Source: Hyphomicrobiales bacterium (GTDB lineage: Bacteria > Pseudomonadota > Alphaproteobacteria > Rhizobiales > Beijerinckiaceae). Taken from it: 64,000 bases of DNA. The stretch lies in NCBI GenBank assembly GCA_930633495.1, contig CAKNFJ010000001.1, positions 4,363,001 through 4,427,000 of the forward strand. Direction: 5' to 3'. Position 1 is the stretch's first letter; each line of letters opens with the position of its first letter. The notes beneath the pieces are model-generated. The model was not told the DNA's origin, ran no database searches, and saw only the letters and a list, made by a program, of their open reading frames with translations. The position numbers and the translations under genes were made by a program. Positions 8,376 through 16,658 of this stretch are shown piece after piece.

Positions 8376-9194
8376 TCAGCCGAACAGGCGCAGAACCGCC
8401 TGGTCGGCCTGGTTGGCGAGCGAAAGCGTGGTCTGCGAGAGCTGCTGACGGGTGTTCAGGGCAAGCAGGCTGGCGCCTTCCTCGTTGGGATCGGCGAGAA
8501 CGAGGCCGTCCGCGCCGGTGGTCAGCGCCAGCGTCATGTTCTTGGTGAAGTCCTGCCGGTTCTTCACGATCGCCAGATTGGCGCCGAAGGTCGAGGCCTG
8601 CGCGCGCAGCTTCAGCAGTGCGGCGTCCATTTCCGTCAGGGCGGCGTCGATATCGGTGTTGCCTACCCAGCTGTTGGTAGCGTCCGCAAGCGGCAGTCCG
8701 GTCGTATCGAGGGCCGCTCCGGTGATGGAGAGGCTGTTCGAGCCGTCCTCGTTGAAGATGACGTCGAGGTTGTCCGGCGTTCCTGCGATCAGGTTCGTGC
8801 CATTGTAGCCGGAATCGGCCGAAAGCTGATCGATTTGGGTCATGATGGTGTTGTATTGCGTGGCGAGAGCCGCGCGCGTCGGGGCATCGGCGGACTGGCG
8901 CGCCTGCCGGGCGAGGCCTTGGGCGGTCTCCACCAGCTTCTTGATGCCGGTGATACCGGCGTCGGCGGCTTCGACCGTTTTCACCGCAAGGCCCATCTGA
9001 TCGAGCAGGCGATTAAGGTCGCTGGCCCGGTTTTGGAGGCTTTCGGAGGTGAAGAAATTCGACGGGTTGTCGAGCGCGGAATTGACCTTCTTGCCGGTGG
9101 CCAGACGGTTGCCGATGATGGCCTGCTGCTCGCTCGTGCGCTGAAGAGAGAGAAGGCTCTGGCGAACGGATGCAGTGAGGACGACGTTGGACAT
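8376..9194 (-). CDS. flagellin, distal copy
   Basis: This encodes a 272-residue flagellin, the filament subunit. Conserved polymerisation helices are present at both ends: N-terminal SLLSLQRTSEQQAIIGNRLATGKKVNSALDNP (split by a short turn) and C-terminal QQLSQTTLSLANQADQAVLRLFG. The centre is short and variable. The start ATG at 9194 (MSNVVLTASVRQ) matches the family; the longer frame to 9242 has no support. It is a paralogue of the neighbouring flagellin (9365-10180), sharing ATGKKVNSALDN, DSGYNGTNLI and NEEGA..LA..TR. FlbT is encoded just downstream. Which copy dominates the filament cannot be told from sequence. Confidence 0.95.
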   Translation of the reverse strand: MSNVVLTASVRQSLLSLQRTSEQQAIIGNRLATGKKVNSALDNPSNFFTSESLQNRASDLNRLLDQMGLAVKTVEAADAGITGIKKLVETAQGLARQARQSADAPTRAALATQYNTIMTQIDQLSADSGYNGTNLIAGTPDNLDVIFNEDGSNSLSITGAALDTTGLPLADATNSWVGNTDIDAALTEMDAALLKLRAQASTFGANLAIVKNRQDFTKNMTLALTTGADGLVLADPNEEGASLLALNTRQQLSQTTLSLANQADQAVLRLFG

Positions 9195-9244
9195 GGCGAT
9201 TTCGACCCGTACGGCGGCAGGATGCCGTCTTGGGACCACCATGA

Positions 9245-9269
9245 AGGGTTAACCCTAATGCTTGGTTAA
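9245..9269. promoter_or_regulatory. palindrome and CtrA-like half-sites upstream of distal flagellin
   Basis: A perfect 12-base palindrome AGGGTTAACCCT (9245-9256) is followed by CTAA-TGCTTGG-TTAA (9255-9269), one base short of the TTAA-N7-TTAA CtrA consensus. The pair lies 51-75 bases upstream of the distal flagellin start. It may be an operator, but a single near match is weak evidence. Confidence 0.35.
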
Positions 9270-9308
9270 TATGTGGTGTCGTGCGTCGATCCGTGGACGC
9301 AATCCTGC

Positions 9309-9341
9309 AAATGAAAACGGCGCGGCTTGCGCCGCGCCGTT
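9309..9341 (-). terminator. rho-independent terminator of the proximal flagellin gene
   Basis: An 11-base-pair perfect GC-rich stem (9316-9326 with 9331-9341, four-base loop) is followed on the minus strand by TTTTCATTT. It lies about 24 bases past the stop of the flagellin gene at 9365, so the two flagellin genes are probably separate transcription units. Confidence 0.85.
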
Positions 9342-9364
9342 CATCGAGGGGAGGGCCGGTTCGA

Positions 9365-10180
9365 TCAGAACAGGCGCAGCACGGCCTGGTCGGCCTGAGA
9401 GGCCAGCGACAGCGCCGTCTGGGCGAGCTGGCCGCGGGTCTGCGCCGCGAGCAGGTTCGCACCTTCCTCGTTCGAGTCGGCCAGGACCAGCGCGTCGGCA
9501 CCATTGTTGAGGGTATCGATCATGGACTTGGTGAAGTCCTGACGAGCCTGGAGAATGGTGACGTTCGCGCCGAAGCTGGCTGCGGTGGTACGCAGCTTCG
9601 TCAGCGCGGTGCTGACGAGGCCGAGATCGGTGTCGATGTTCGCGTCGGTGGCCCAGCTGCCGGCAGCTGCCGTCAGAGCAAGACCCGCGGAATCGAGGTC
9701 CACGCCGTCGATTGTCAGCTCGCGAGCGGAATCCGCTTCGCTGAACTTGACGGACAGGTCGTCAGCGGTCGCCTTGATCAGGTTCGTGCCGTTGTAGCCC
9801 GAGTCCGCAGCCATATCGGTGATCTGCTGGCGGATATCGTCGTACTGAGCGGCATAGGCAGCGCGAGCGGTGGTGTCCGACGTCTGCTTGGCCGCATTGG
9901 CAAGACCCTTGGCGGTCTGCACCAGCTTGGTGATGCCGTCGATGCCCTTGGACGCCGCCTCGGCGACCTTGATGCCCTGGCCCATGGAGTCGAGCAGGGT
10001 GTTCAAGTCGCTGGCGCGGCCCTTGAGGCCTTCCGAAGTGAAATAGTTCGTCGCGTTGTCGAGCGCCGAGTTGACCTTCTTGCCGGTCGCAAGGCGAAGC
10101 TGGGCGGTCTGAGCGTTGGCGGAAGCCTGGGAGATCGCCGAAAGCGATGCGCGGACGCCGGCAGAAAGAGTGACAGCCAT
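9365..10180 (-). CDS. flagellin, proximal copy
   Basis: This is a second flagellin, 271 residues, with the same architecture as its neighbour: N-terminal helix containing AQLRLATGKKVNSALDN, a short central domain, and C-terminal QLAQTALSLASQADQAVLRLF. The ATG at 10180 is chosen because GAAGGTGT precedes it at good spacing and the family begins with a short M-A-V-T-L stretch. It has its own leader of up to about 270 bases, a candidate FlbT target, and its own terminator at 9309-9341. The two copies differ mainly in the centre, as expected for an old tandem duplication. Confidence 0.95.
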   Translation of the reverse strand: MAVTLSAGVRASLSAISQASANAQTAQLRLATGKKVNSALDNATNYFTSEGLKGRASDLNTLLDSMGQGIKVAEAASKGIDGITKLVQTAKGLANAAKQTSDTTARAAYAAQYDDIRQQITDMAADSGYNGTNLIKATADDLSVKFSEADSARELTIDGVDLDSAGLALTAAAGSWATDANIDTDLGLVSTALTKLRTTAASFGANVTILQARQDFTKSMIDTLNNGADALVLADSNEEGANLLAAQTRGQLAQTALSLASQADQAVLRLF

Positions 10181-10369
10181 ATTACACCTTCTAGTGTTGC
10201 CATTCTGGCGAAAACGGCGCTTCGGCCGCTGCGAGCCCGGCATTCTTGCCAGACGGGCCGACACTGCGGCGGCGGGTGTTAACGAGGTGTAAATCGCTGG
10301 AATCTCTCGATTTTAGCGTTTCCCGAAGATTAACGGGCTTGTTCGAAGGCCATCTTCCGGACGCAAAAC

Positions 10370-10396
10370 GACAACACCCGCCGGGGGGCGGGTGTC
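10370..10396 (-). terminator. probable terminator of the FlaG-like gene
   Basis: ACACCCGCC pairs perfectly with GGCGGGTGT (10374-10382 with 10387-10395, four-G loop). On the minus strand it is followed by a short stretch that includes TTTT. It lies just past the stop of the gene ending at 10450. Confidence 0.55.
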
Positions 10397-10449
10397 GGGG
10401 TGCTGCCGGGCGACGGCGCAGGCTTTGGAAGGGGATGTCGGTCGCGGGC

Positions 10450-10896
10450 TCAGGCCCTGCGCTCGACCCGGGCGGGTGTCTCGCCATCATGAGCCCGCGC
10501 CCGCTCGATGAACGCCTGATTGGCCCGCCGTGCCCTGAGTGCAAGCTCGTCCGGGAGGGTCTCGACGGTTTCCCCGGTATCGGGGTCCTTCTTCTCCAGG
10601 ATGATGGTGCGGGTCGCGGCGTCGATCGAAAGACTGCGATCGAGCACCTTGGGCAGCATTTCCTGCTGCGCCTGCTCGCTCGCCTCGTTGTCCTGTCGCG
10701 GCAGCGGAGGGGCGGGGTGGCTGTCAGGATCTTGCCGGATGTCGAGCTTCAGCGCTTCGCCTGCCGGGGCGGACTGAACGGTCTGCTCGGGCGGCAGCTC
10801 GACCGGGACGCTGCCCCGCGTCGCGACGATGTCGGCACGGGGAATGGTCGCGGCGCCGGTCGGCGCGACGATCCTGGATGTGTTGCCAAAGTCCAT
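10450..10896 (-). CDS. FlaG-like flagellar protein
   Basis: This 148-residue cytosolic protein has a Pro/Glu-rich N-terminal half and a C-terminal block (IDAATRTIILEKKDPDTGETVETLPDE, read in two parts) resembling FlaG, whose members carry a similar DPETGEVIRQIP segment. FlaG proteins affect filament length in some bacteria by an unclear mechanism. The ATG at 10896 has an AGGAG site; the longer frame to 10977 does not. It lies upstream of the flagellins and downstream of flbY on the same strand. The assignment rests on one motif plus context, so an orphan flagellar-locus protein is the alternative. Confidence 0.55.
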   Translation of the reverse strand: MDFGNTSRIVAPTGAATIPRADIVATRGSVPVELPPEQTVQSAPAGEALKLDIRQDPDSHPAPPLPRQDNEASEQAQQEMLPKVLDRSLSIDAATRTIILEKKDPDTGETVETLPDELALRARRANQAFIERARAHDGETPARVERRA

Positions 10897-11093
10897 GACC
10901 ACTCCTTCTGGAGCCGTATACGACGCTGTCGCGCCGCACACGCTGGTTGCCGGCCGCAGGACAGACCTGCCCGACACTGGCGACTATCGCACGGAAGATT
11001 GAATCGATCGTAAGAAAGTTAGGTAAATATTGACGAGTTCCGTGCAGTGGCGCGGAAGAGGCTTGCGGTGGCCCTTTTGCCTCGGGCCGCCTC

Positions 11094-11582
11094 TCACAGC
11101 CGCCGCGAGACCACCAGCGGTCCGGAGTTCGGGCGCGCGAAGACGCCGGCGCCGACCGTGGCAGTCGGGCCGTAGCCGTTGGCGCGCATCGGCTTGTTGG
11201 CGTCGGCCGCGAGATCCCGGATGATCGACTCCGAAACGGCGCGGGCAGTGGCGAGCACGATCTGGTTGGTTTCGATCAGGCTCTGGAAGGCAAGGTGAGC
11301 TTCCTTGAGGCGCTTGACCTGGTCCGGCACGAAGCGGGCCAGCACCACCGCGTTCAGCTTCACCTGCTCGACGCCGCGCATGTAGATGCCGGCGAGTTCC
11401 GTCTTGCGCGGCTCCCGGTTCATCGCTTCCGGCAGACGGCCGGCGCGGACGAGTTCGGTCTCCTCGCCGACCAGATGGGACAGCGCGCCGAGAGCCTCCA
11501 GCACGGCCTCGATCAGCGCGCGGGCGCCAAGCGCATCGATGATGCGCGGCCGTTCGTCCAGGATCACGTCAGCGGCCGGCAT
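11094..11582 (-). CDS. flbY: FlbY / FlgN-type flagellar protein
   Basis: This encodes a 162-residue, largely helical protein, third in an flgI-cheL-flbY operon, the same order as in Caulobacter. The helical body (LIEAVLEALGALSHLVGEET and FQSLIETNQIVLATARAVSE) resembles FlgN-type secretion chaperones of FlgK and FlgL. The start ATG at 11582 overlaps the end of cheL by 14 bases, suggesting coupled translation. The glycine/proline-rich tail looks unstructured. Assignment is by synteny and composition; a FlgN-like chaperone role is inferred. Confidence 0.72.
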   Translation of the reverse strand: MPAADVILDERPRIIDALGARALIEAVLEALGALSHLVGEETELVRAGRLPEAMNREPRKTELAGIYMRGVEQVKLNAVVLARFVPDQVKRLKEAHLAFQSLIETNQIVLATARAVSESIIRDLAADANKPMRANGYGPTATVGAGVFARPNSGPLVVSRRL

Positions 11583-11925
11583 TCTGGGTTCCGGACCCGG
11601 ACTGCGCCTGAAGGCTGATCAGGTCGCGCAGGATCTGGTCCGACAGGCCGACGCCGCCGGCCTTCTGGATCTGCTGGGCGTATTGCTGGCTGAGCTGCGA
11701 GCGCCAGATGCCACCGCCCGTGCCGTTCTCGCCGAGCGGGCCCTCGGTGCCCTCGCTCGCGGTCAGGCGGTCGGTCATCTGTTCGAGGAACATCGTCTCG
11801 AAGTCGTCCGCCTGCTTCTTCAGCTTGGCCTTGGCGGGATCGAGCGCATCGGCGATGCCGTTGGCGACCTTGCCGGCGATGCCGAGCGCAAGATTGGCGG
11901 CGGGTAGCGCGAGGGTGGGAGACAT
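11569..11925 (-). CDS. cheL: rod-binding protein CheL (FlgJ N-terminal domain type)
   Basis: This 118-residue protein corresponds to the FlgJ N-terminal rod-capping domain without the muramidase domain. Diagnostic segments are KKQADDFETMFLEQMTDRL (about residues 36-54) and WRSQLSQQYAQQIQKAGGVG. In Caulobacter the homologue is called CheL and follows flgI. Its ATG overlaps the flgI stop by one base (TAATG), so translation is coupled. Peptidoglycan cleavage for rod passage must come from a separate enzyme, since no glucosaminidase domain is present here. Confidence 0.88.
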   Translation of the reverse strand: MSPTLALPAANLALGIAGKVANGIADALDPAKAKLKKQADDFETMFLEQMTDRLTASEGTEGPLGENGTGGGIWRSQLSQQYAQQIQKAGGVGLSDQILRDLISLQAQSGSGTQNAGR

Positions 11926-13058
11926 TACATCACCTCGATTTCGGCCTGCAGGGCGCCTGCCGACTTGATGGCCTGGAGGATGGAGATCAGGTCGCGCGGG
12001 CCGATGCCGAGCGCGTTGAGCCCGTCGACGAGTTCGGCCAGGGTCACGCCCTCCTTGACGAGGGCGAGCTTGTTGCCGCCGCCGGTGTCGACCTTGACGC
12101 TGGTCTGCGGCGTCACGACCGTTCGGCCGCGGGCGAATTCGTTGGGCTGGCTGACCTGCGGCGTCTCGGTGATCGTGACGGTGAGGTTGCCCTGCGCCAC
12201 GGCGACGGTGGAGACGCGCACGTCCTTGCCCATGACGATGATGCCCGAGCGCTCGTCGATGACGATGCGGGCGAGCTGGTCGGGCTCGATGCGCAGCTGC
12301 TCGATATCGGTGAGCAGCTTGATCATGTTGCCCTTGAAGCGCGGCGGGATCTGCAGGACCACCGTCGAGGGGTCGGTCGGCTCGGCCGAGTCGCCGCCGA
12401 TGAAATCGTTGATCGCGGCGGCCATGCGGCGGGCCGTCGTGAAATCTGGGTTGCGCAGCGACAGGCGCAGCGTCTGGAGCTTGTTCAGGGCGAAGTCGAT
12501 CTCGCGCTCGACCACGCCGCCATTGGCGATGCGGCCGACCGTCGGCACGCCGCGGGTGATCTTGCTGGCCTCGCCCTCGGCCGAGAAGCCGGAAATCGCG
12601 ACCGGGCCCTGCGAGACGGCATAGACCTCGCCGTCTGCGCCCAGCAGCGGGGTGACGAGCAGCGTGCCGCCCTGCAGCGACTTGGCGTCGCCCATGGCCG
12701 AGACCGTGACGTCGACGCGGGTACCCTGCGTCGAGAAGGGCGGCAGATTGGCCGTGACCATCACCGCCGCGACGTTGGCAGTGCGCATGGTGGCGCCGCG
12801 CGTGTTGACGCCGAGGCGCTCCAGCATCGCTTGCAGCGACTGCTTGGTGAAGGGCGTGTTGTTGAGGGTGTCTCCGGTGCCGTTGAGGCCGACCACGATG
12901 CCATAGCCGAGCAGCTGGTTGGTGCGAACGCCCTCGACCGCAGCGAGATCCTTGATCCGGGACAGCGCGAACACCGGCTGAGCCGACAGGCCGACCGCCA
13001 CCGCCAGCAGGGCGGCCAGCGGCCTCAGCACTATCGTCAGGACGGCGTTGCGGAACAT
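11925..13058 (-). CDS. flgI: flagellar P-ring protein FlgI
   Basis: FlgI (377 residues) forms the periplasmic P ring around the rod. A signal peptide with a hydrophobic core (LAALLAVAVGLSAQPVFA) precedes the mature start LSRIKDLAAVEGVR. The family blocks NQLLGYGIVVGLNGTGD and RVDVTVSAMGDAKSLQGG are intact. The ATG at 13058 is chosen because it begins the signal peptide; the frame is open further upstream but passes through the promoter. A sigma-54 element lies 39-54 bases upstream. It heads the flgI-cheL-flbY operon and is divergent from fliX. Confidence 0.96.
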   Translation of the reverse strand: MFRNAVLTIVLRPLAALLAVAVGLSAQPVFALSRIKDLAAVEGVRTNQLLGYGIVVGLNGTGDTLNNTPFTKQSLQAMLERLGVNTRGATMRTANVAAVMVTANLPPFSTQGTRVDVTVSAMGDAKSLQGGTLLVTPLLGADGEVYAVSQGPVAISGFSAEGEASKITRGVPTVGRIANGGVVEREIDFALNKLQTLRLSLRNPDFTTARRMAAAINDFIGGDSAEPTDPSTVVLQIPPRFKGNMIKLLTDIEQLRIEPDQLARIVIDERSGIIVMGKDVRVSTVAVAQGNLTVTITETPQVSQPNEFARGRTVVTPQTSVKVDTGGGNKLALVKEGVTLAELVDGLNALGIGPRDLISILQAIKSAGALQAEIEVM

Positions 13059-13096
13059 GCTGCGGCACCAGAGCGCGGTTGAACTCGGCCGACCCT

Positions 13097-13112
13097 TGCG
13101 AGTGGCGTGCCA
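13097..13112 (-). promoter_or_regulatory. sigma-54 promoter of flgI-cheL-flbY
   Basis: On the minus strand the sequence is TGGCACGCCACTCGCA: a perfect -24 block TGGCAC, correct 12-base GG-to-GC spacing, and one deviation in the -12 block. The expected start point is about 25-30 bases before the flgI ATG. No competing promoter is evident in this stretch. Confidence 0.82.
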
Positions 13113-13226
13113 ATCCGCCCGTAATTGGAAATCCTTGTTTGTCAGTGCCTTGCGGTTCGATGGTTGTCTTTCAGATAGCTTTGGGAGGCTGCGCTTCCTG
13201 CCGGGGCGGCAGTTTCTGCCGGGCAA

Positions 13227-13241
13227 TTTACCGGCTGTTAA
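13227..13241. promoter_or_regulatory. CtrA-like box upstream of fliX
   Basis: TTTA-CCGGCTG-TTAA differs by one base from the CtrA consensus TTAA-N7-TTAA. It lies about 90 bases upstream of fliX in the fliX/flgI divergent region. CtrA control of early flagellar genes is known in Caulobacter; it is inferred here. Confidence 0.5.
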
Positions 13242-13330
13242 CCATGCGGGGGGAGTTTGGAGCCACTTGGATCGCCGGGCTCCGCGACGGGCGCATAGTG
13301 ACGGTCCATCCGATGTCAGCGAGGCCGCCG

Positions 13331-13738
13331 ATGATCAAGATCGACCAGCGCGCGCCCGTTTCGAATGCCGGTCCGGCCAGTTCCGCGAGGCGCTCGAACG
13401 GCGCTTCCTTCACGCTTCCGACGCAGGATTCCGCTGCGACGAGCCGCAGTGCCGGTGTCGGCGCCGCAGGACCGCTGGACACGCTTCTGGCCGTGCAGGC
13501 GGAAGAAGACACGCAGGATCGCAAGCGCCGGCAGGCCCGGCGCGGGCATGATCTGCTCGATGGCCTCGACCGCCTGAAGGCGGCGCTGCTCGCCGGCCGG
13601 GTCCTGCCTTCGGAGCTGGAGCGGCTGCGCACCACGCTGGCGCTCCGGCGCGAGACGACCGATGATCCGCGCCTCGACGACGTGCTTGCCCATATCGAAT
13701 TGCGGGCGGCGGTCGAACTGGCGAAGCTCGGCCGCTGA
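13331..13738 (+). CDS. fliX: flagellar assembly regulator FliX
   Basis: FliX (135 residues) is an alphaproteobacterial factor that in Caulobacter couples basal-body assembly to FlbD, the activator of sigma-54 flagellar genes. The Ser/Ala-rich N-terminus is followed by the conserved C-terminal block (GHDLLDGLDRLKAALLAGRV and DDVLAHIELRAAVELAKLG). The ATG at 13331 gives the normal size; in-frame upstream codons encode no family sequence. The gene is divergent from flgI, exactly as in Caulobacter. No FlbD gene is in the window, though three probable targets (flgE, flgI, flgF promoters) are. Confidence 0.92.
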   Translation: MIKIDQRAPVSNAGPASSARRSNGASFTLPTQDSAATSRSAGVGAAGPLDTLLAVQAEEDTQDRKRRQARRGHDLLDGLDRLKAALLAGRVLPSELERLRTTLALRRETTDDPRLDDVLAHIELRAAVELAKLGR

Positions 13739-13749
13739 TCGCCGTTTCG

Positions 13750-14367
13750 CTACCGGCCGGGCGAAAGCGCGGGGGTGGGAAGCGTCTGACCGGCAAGGCG
13801 CTGGATTTCCCCGGGCCGGAACGCTTTCAGCTTGCCGAGGAAGGCCTTGATCGCCTCGTCGCCATAGGCGCGATGGCTGATCGCAAAGAGCAGGACACCG
13901 TCTCGCCCCGGCGCGCTCCTGAAGGGCGCATAGCGATAGGCGTTCCATTCCGCGATTTCGCCGCCTTGCGCGTCGCCGCCGCCGATCAGGAAATCGACGA
14001 TGATCTCGCCGCGCTGCCGGTTCTCGATGACGGCAAGGTTGGCGAGAGGGTCGCTGCCCTTGCGGGCATTGATCGCGCGGACCTGCGTGCCTGCGGCCGC
14101 GGCGACATCGGATCCGCCATCGAGCAATTCCACCAGCAGCATGCGCTCGTAGCGTTCTGGCGTCTGGCCGGCGGGCAGGTATTCCTGCTTGTAGTAGTTC
14201 GGCTTGGGGTTGGCGCTCCAGGCCAGGGAATAGCGTGTTCCGGCGAAGGAGAGCGGCCCGGGCACGCCGATCCGGTCGATGGCCTGCGCGCTGGCGGGCC
14301 GGGCAAGCGCCAGCGACAGGGCGGCGGTCGCCGTCTGGATGGCCGCCCGTCTCGTGATGAGCGCCAT
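13750..14367 (-). CDS. exported protein of unknown function with Tat-like signal
   Basis: I do not recognise a family. The 205-residue protein starts with a twin-arginine type signal (ALITRRAAIQTATAALSLA, cleavage after ASAQA near residue 30), preceded by a strong GGGAGATAAGG ribosome site at the ATG at 14367. The mature part contains YYKQEYLPAGQTPERYERM and a RYAPFRSAPGRDGVLLFAISHRAYG segment (two pieces), suggesting a compact alpha/beta periplasmic domain. It is 26 bases downstream of the cupin gene on the same strand and may be co-transcribed with it. It converges with fliX. Confidence 0.75.
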   Translation of the reverse strand: MALITRRAAIQTATAALSLALARPASAQAIDRIGVPGPLSFAGTRYSLAWSANPKPNYYKQEYLPAGQTPERYERMLLVELLDGGSDVAAAAGTQVRAINARKGSDPLANLAVIENRQRGEIIVDFLIGGGDAQGGEIAEWNAYRYAPFRSAPGRDGVLLFAISHRAYGDEAIKAFLGKLKAFRPGEIQRLAGQTLPTPALSPGR

Positions 14368-14393
14368 CGCCTTATCTCCCTGCTGCGTCGGGC

Positions 14394-14939
14394 TCAGCGA
14401 ATGAACTGATCGACATACTCCACGCCGAGGCCGTTCTGCGCATAATGCGCGCGGCACTTGTCGATGCGGGTGAAAACGTCGTCATAACCCAGGCATTTGC
14501 CGTCCGGGTCGACATAGATCATCGCGCCGTTCACCTGGAACATGGTGATCATCTCCTCGACATCGGGATCGACCACCAGCGTATGCGTCTCGCCCGGCGC
14601 TTCGTAGACGTAAGCGCCCTCGGTCGCGACCCAATCATGTTCGAGGTAGCGCCATTTGCCCTTCAGCACATAGCCGTGGACCGGCAGAGGATGGCGGTGG
14701 CGCGAGAGCACGCCGGCGCGGCGGACCTTCAGCAGATTCATCCAGTACCCGCGCGAGACGCAGAAGAGCAGGGGGCGGAACCAGACATTGTCGTCCACCG
14801 GCACCCAGACGCGCTCATCGGTCGGGATGACGTTGGGGACGATCAGCTCCGGCGGCGATTCCTTCGGCTGGGGATGACGATAGGGCGTCCAGCGCTCCTC
14901 CTGCGTGGCCGCGACGGGCATCGGGCTCGTCGTGTTCAT
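14394..14939 (-). CDS. cupin-domain protein, 2,4'-dihydroxyacetophenone dioxygenase-like
   Basis: This 181-residue protein has a single cupin fold. Metal-ligand candidates are in RHRHPLPVHGYVLKG (histidines in the first cupin motif, about residues 80-95) and APGETHTLVV (second motif). This resembles the 2,4'-dihydroxyacetophenone dioxygenase/ChrR-type cupins, which bind iron or zinc. The substrate cannot be inferred. The ATG at 14939 has a GGGAG site upstream. It lies 88 bases downstream of an SDR oxidoreductase gene on the same strand, and together they look like a small catabolic operon. Confidence 0.75.
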   Translation of the reverse strand: MNTTSPMPVAATQEERWTPYRHPQPKESPPELIVPNVIPTDERVWVPVDDNVWFRPLLFCVSRGYWMNLLKVRRAGVLSRHRHPLPVHGYVLKGKWRYLEHDWVATEGAYVYEAPGETHTLVVDPDVEEMITMFQVNGAMIYVDPDGKCLGYDDVFTRIDKCRAHYAQNGLGVEYVDQFIR

Positions 14940-15027
14940 GGCGTCTCTCCCTTGCTGATGTTCTGATTCAGGTTCCGGGCAATCCGATTCAAGAGTTCGG
15001 CCCAAATCCTTGAGCCGGATTCGTTTT

Positions 15028-15765
15028 CTAGACGGCGAGGTAGCCGCCATCGACCGGCAGGATGGCGCCGGTGACGAACTCAGCCGCATCCGACAGCAGG
15101 AAGGCGATGGCGCCCCCGACATCGCCCGGCTTGCCCCAGCGGCCCATCGGGGTGCGCGCGAGGATCGGGGCGGAGCGCTCGGCGTCCTCGACGAGGGGGC
15201 GGGTCAGTTCGGTCTCGATCCAGCCGGGGGCGACGGCGTTGACACGGATGCCTTCAGGCGCCCAGGCGGCGGCAAGCGACTTGGTGAGCTGGCCGATGCC
15301 GCCCTTGGAGGCGGCATAGCCCGGCGCGAAGGGCGAGCCGTGGAAAGTCAGCATCGAGGCGATGTTGACGATGGCGCCGCCGGCCTTGTCCGCGCCCTTG
15401 GCGGCGAGCTTGTCCCTGGCGGCGAGGCACATCCGCATCGTGCCGTTGAGATTGACCTCGATGGTCAGCCGGAAGGCGTCGATCTCGAATTCCTTGCCGC
15501 CGCGCTGGATCATGCCGGCGCAGTTCACCAGCGCATCGAGGCGCGGACAGGTCGCGACGATAGCCGCGACCTGATCGTCGCGCGTGACATCGAGCCGGGC
15601 GTGACGGATCGCGGGATGCGCGGGCGCGGCCGCGACCTCCTCCTCGGTGAGGCCGGTGGCGAGGACGTCGTAACCCGCCTGAGCCAAAGCGAGGGCGGCG
15701 CCCGCGCCGATGCCGCGCGTGCCGCCGGTGACGAGAGCGAATTTGGTCGAAGTCGATTGTGTCAT
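15028..15765 (-). CDS. short-chain dehydrogenase/reductase (SDR)
   Basis: This encodes a 245-residue classical SDR oxidoreductase. The cofactor-binding loop TGGTRGIG (about residues 14-21), the NCAG motif, the catalytic Ser in NIASML and the Tyr-x-x-x-Lys of GYAASKGG are all present, followed by the PGWIETELT segment. Such enzymes reduce or oxidise carbonyl or hydroxyl groups with NAD(P)(H). The substrate is unknown. It is first in a probable three-gene unit with the cupin and the Tat-exported protein. Confidence 0.92.
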   Translation of the reverse strand: MTQSTSTKFALVTGGTRGIGAGAALALAQAGYDVLATGLTEEEVAAAPAHPAIRHARLDVTRDDQVAAIVATCPRLDALVNCAGMIQRGGKEFEIDAFRLTIEVNLNGTMRMCLAARDKLAAKGADKAGGAIVNIASMLTFHGSPFAPGYAASKGGIGQLTKSLAAAWAPEGIRVNAVAPGWIETELTRPLVEDAERSAPILARTPMGRWGKPGDVGGAIAFLLSDAAEFVTGAILPVDGGYLAV

Positions 15766-15842
15766 GGGCCGAGGCTAGTGCGGCCGGAGGCGGCGGGGAA
15801 GGCTGTGCGATGCAGGCCGCCATGCGATGGCGGCCGTGCCGG

Positions 15843-16658
15843 TTACTCCCACCTGTACTTCAGCGAGAGCATGGCTCGGCCGTTAGTCTCGAAATCGCTG
15901 GCGACGAGAGGCAGCTTGCGCGCCAGCGTGACGTCGAAGGAGGTCTGCCAGGGCAGATCGGCAAGCCTGGCGAGATCGACGGAGAGCTTCATTTCCGGGG
16001 TCAGGGCGGAATGCAGGCCGTCGCCCGACGCGAAGACGTAGTTCCCCATCATGACGAGTTGGGAGGTCAGTATGAAATGCGGAATCAGCTCCTGCCGATA
16101 ACCGATCACAGCCTCGCCGCCATGTTCGGGGGCGGCGTAAAGCGAGCTGCCGCCTCTGGTGGCGAGACCCCAGATGAGGCCGGTCTCGGAGGAGACCGGC
16201 TGTGCCAGACGCCAACTGATCCGGGCATCGCGCGTCGCTCCGACGCTTGCCGGGTCGGAGAGCGTGGTCGAGAGCGAAAAGACGTCCTGTCCAAGCTGGA
16301 AGCCGACGGAGCGGTCCTGTGTCGGGCTCGACGCGGCCTGCTGTGCGGCGAAGCCCTTGCGGATGATATCGACTGGGATTGGCGCGCGCAGATGGACGCG
16401 GGACCCTGCCGCCGCGCGGCCGATCGCGGCGAGCGCCGGATCGAAGACGATCGCTTCGGGATCGCTTGCAGCGAGTGCCGGGGCCGACATCTCGTCGGCA
16501 TCCGGGTCGATCAGAGCACCGCGCGGGATCGGCAGCGGCGCCGGAGGCGCTTCCTCGACCGCATCGGGCACCGAGGCGAGGGCGGGACTAAGCGTCACCG
16601 CGAGAAGGAGCGCGGCCGGTAGGAGGCCGGACCGGCCATCGAAATTGAAACGGAACAC
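15843..16658 (-). CDS. predicted outer-membrane or exported beta-rich protein
   Basis: This 271-residue protein has an N-terminal signal peptide (LLPAALLLAVTLSPALA), a Pro/Ala-rich linker, and a C-terminal half of alternating hydrophobic and polar strands (for example SVGFQLGQDVFSLSTTLS and MKLSVDLARLADLPWQ). It ends in LKYRWE, reminiscent of beta-barrel proteins with aromatic residues near the terminus. I do not recognise a named family. It stands alone between the SDR gene and the divergent icd gene. Export is well supported, function is not. Confidence 0.7.
   Translation of the reverse strand: MFRFNFDGRSGLLPAALLLAVTLSPALASVPDAVEEAPPAPLPIPRGALIDPDADEMSAPALAASDPEAIVFDPALAAIGRAAAGSRVHLRAPIPVDIIRKGFAAQQAASSPTQDRSVGFQLGQDVFSLSTTLSDPASVGATRDARISWRLAQPVSSETGLIWGLATRGGSSLYAAPEHGGEAVIGYRQELIPHFILTSQLVMMGNYVFASGDGLHSALTPEMKLSVDLARLADLPWQTSFDVTLARKLPLVASDFETNGRAMLSLKYRWE

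Noticed and set aside
10279..10316. Possible sigma-28 promoter and CtrA-like site before the proximal flagellin
   Set aside because: On the minus strand CTAAA and GCGATTTA only weakly resemble the sigma-28 consensus, and TTAA-N7-TAAA has one mismatch. Neither is convincing alone.
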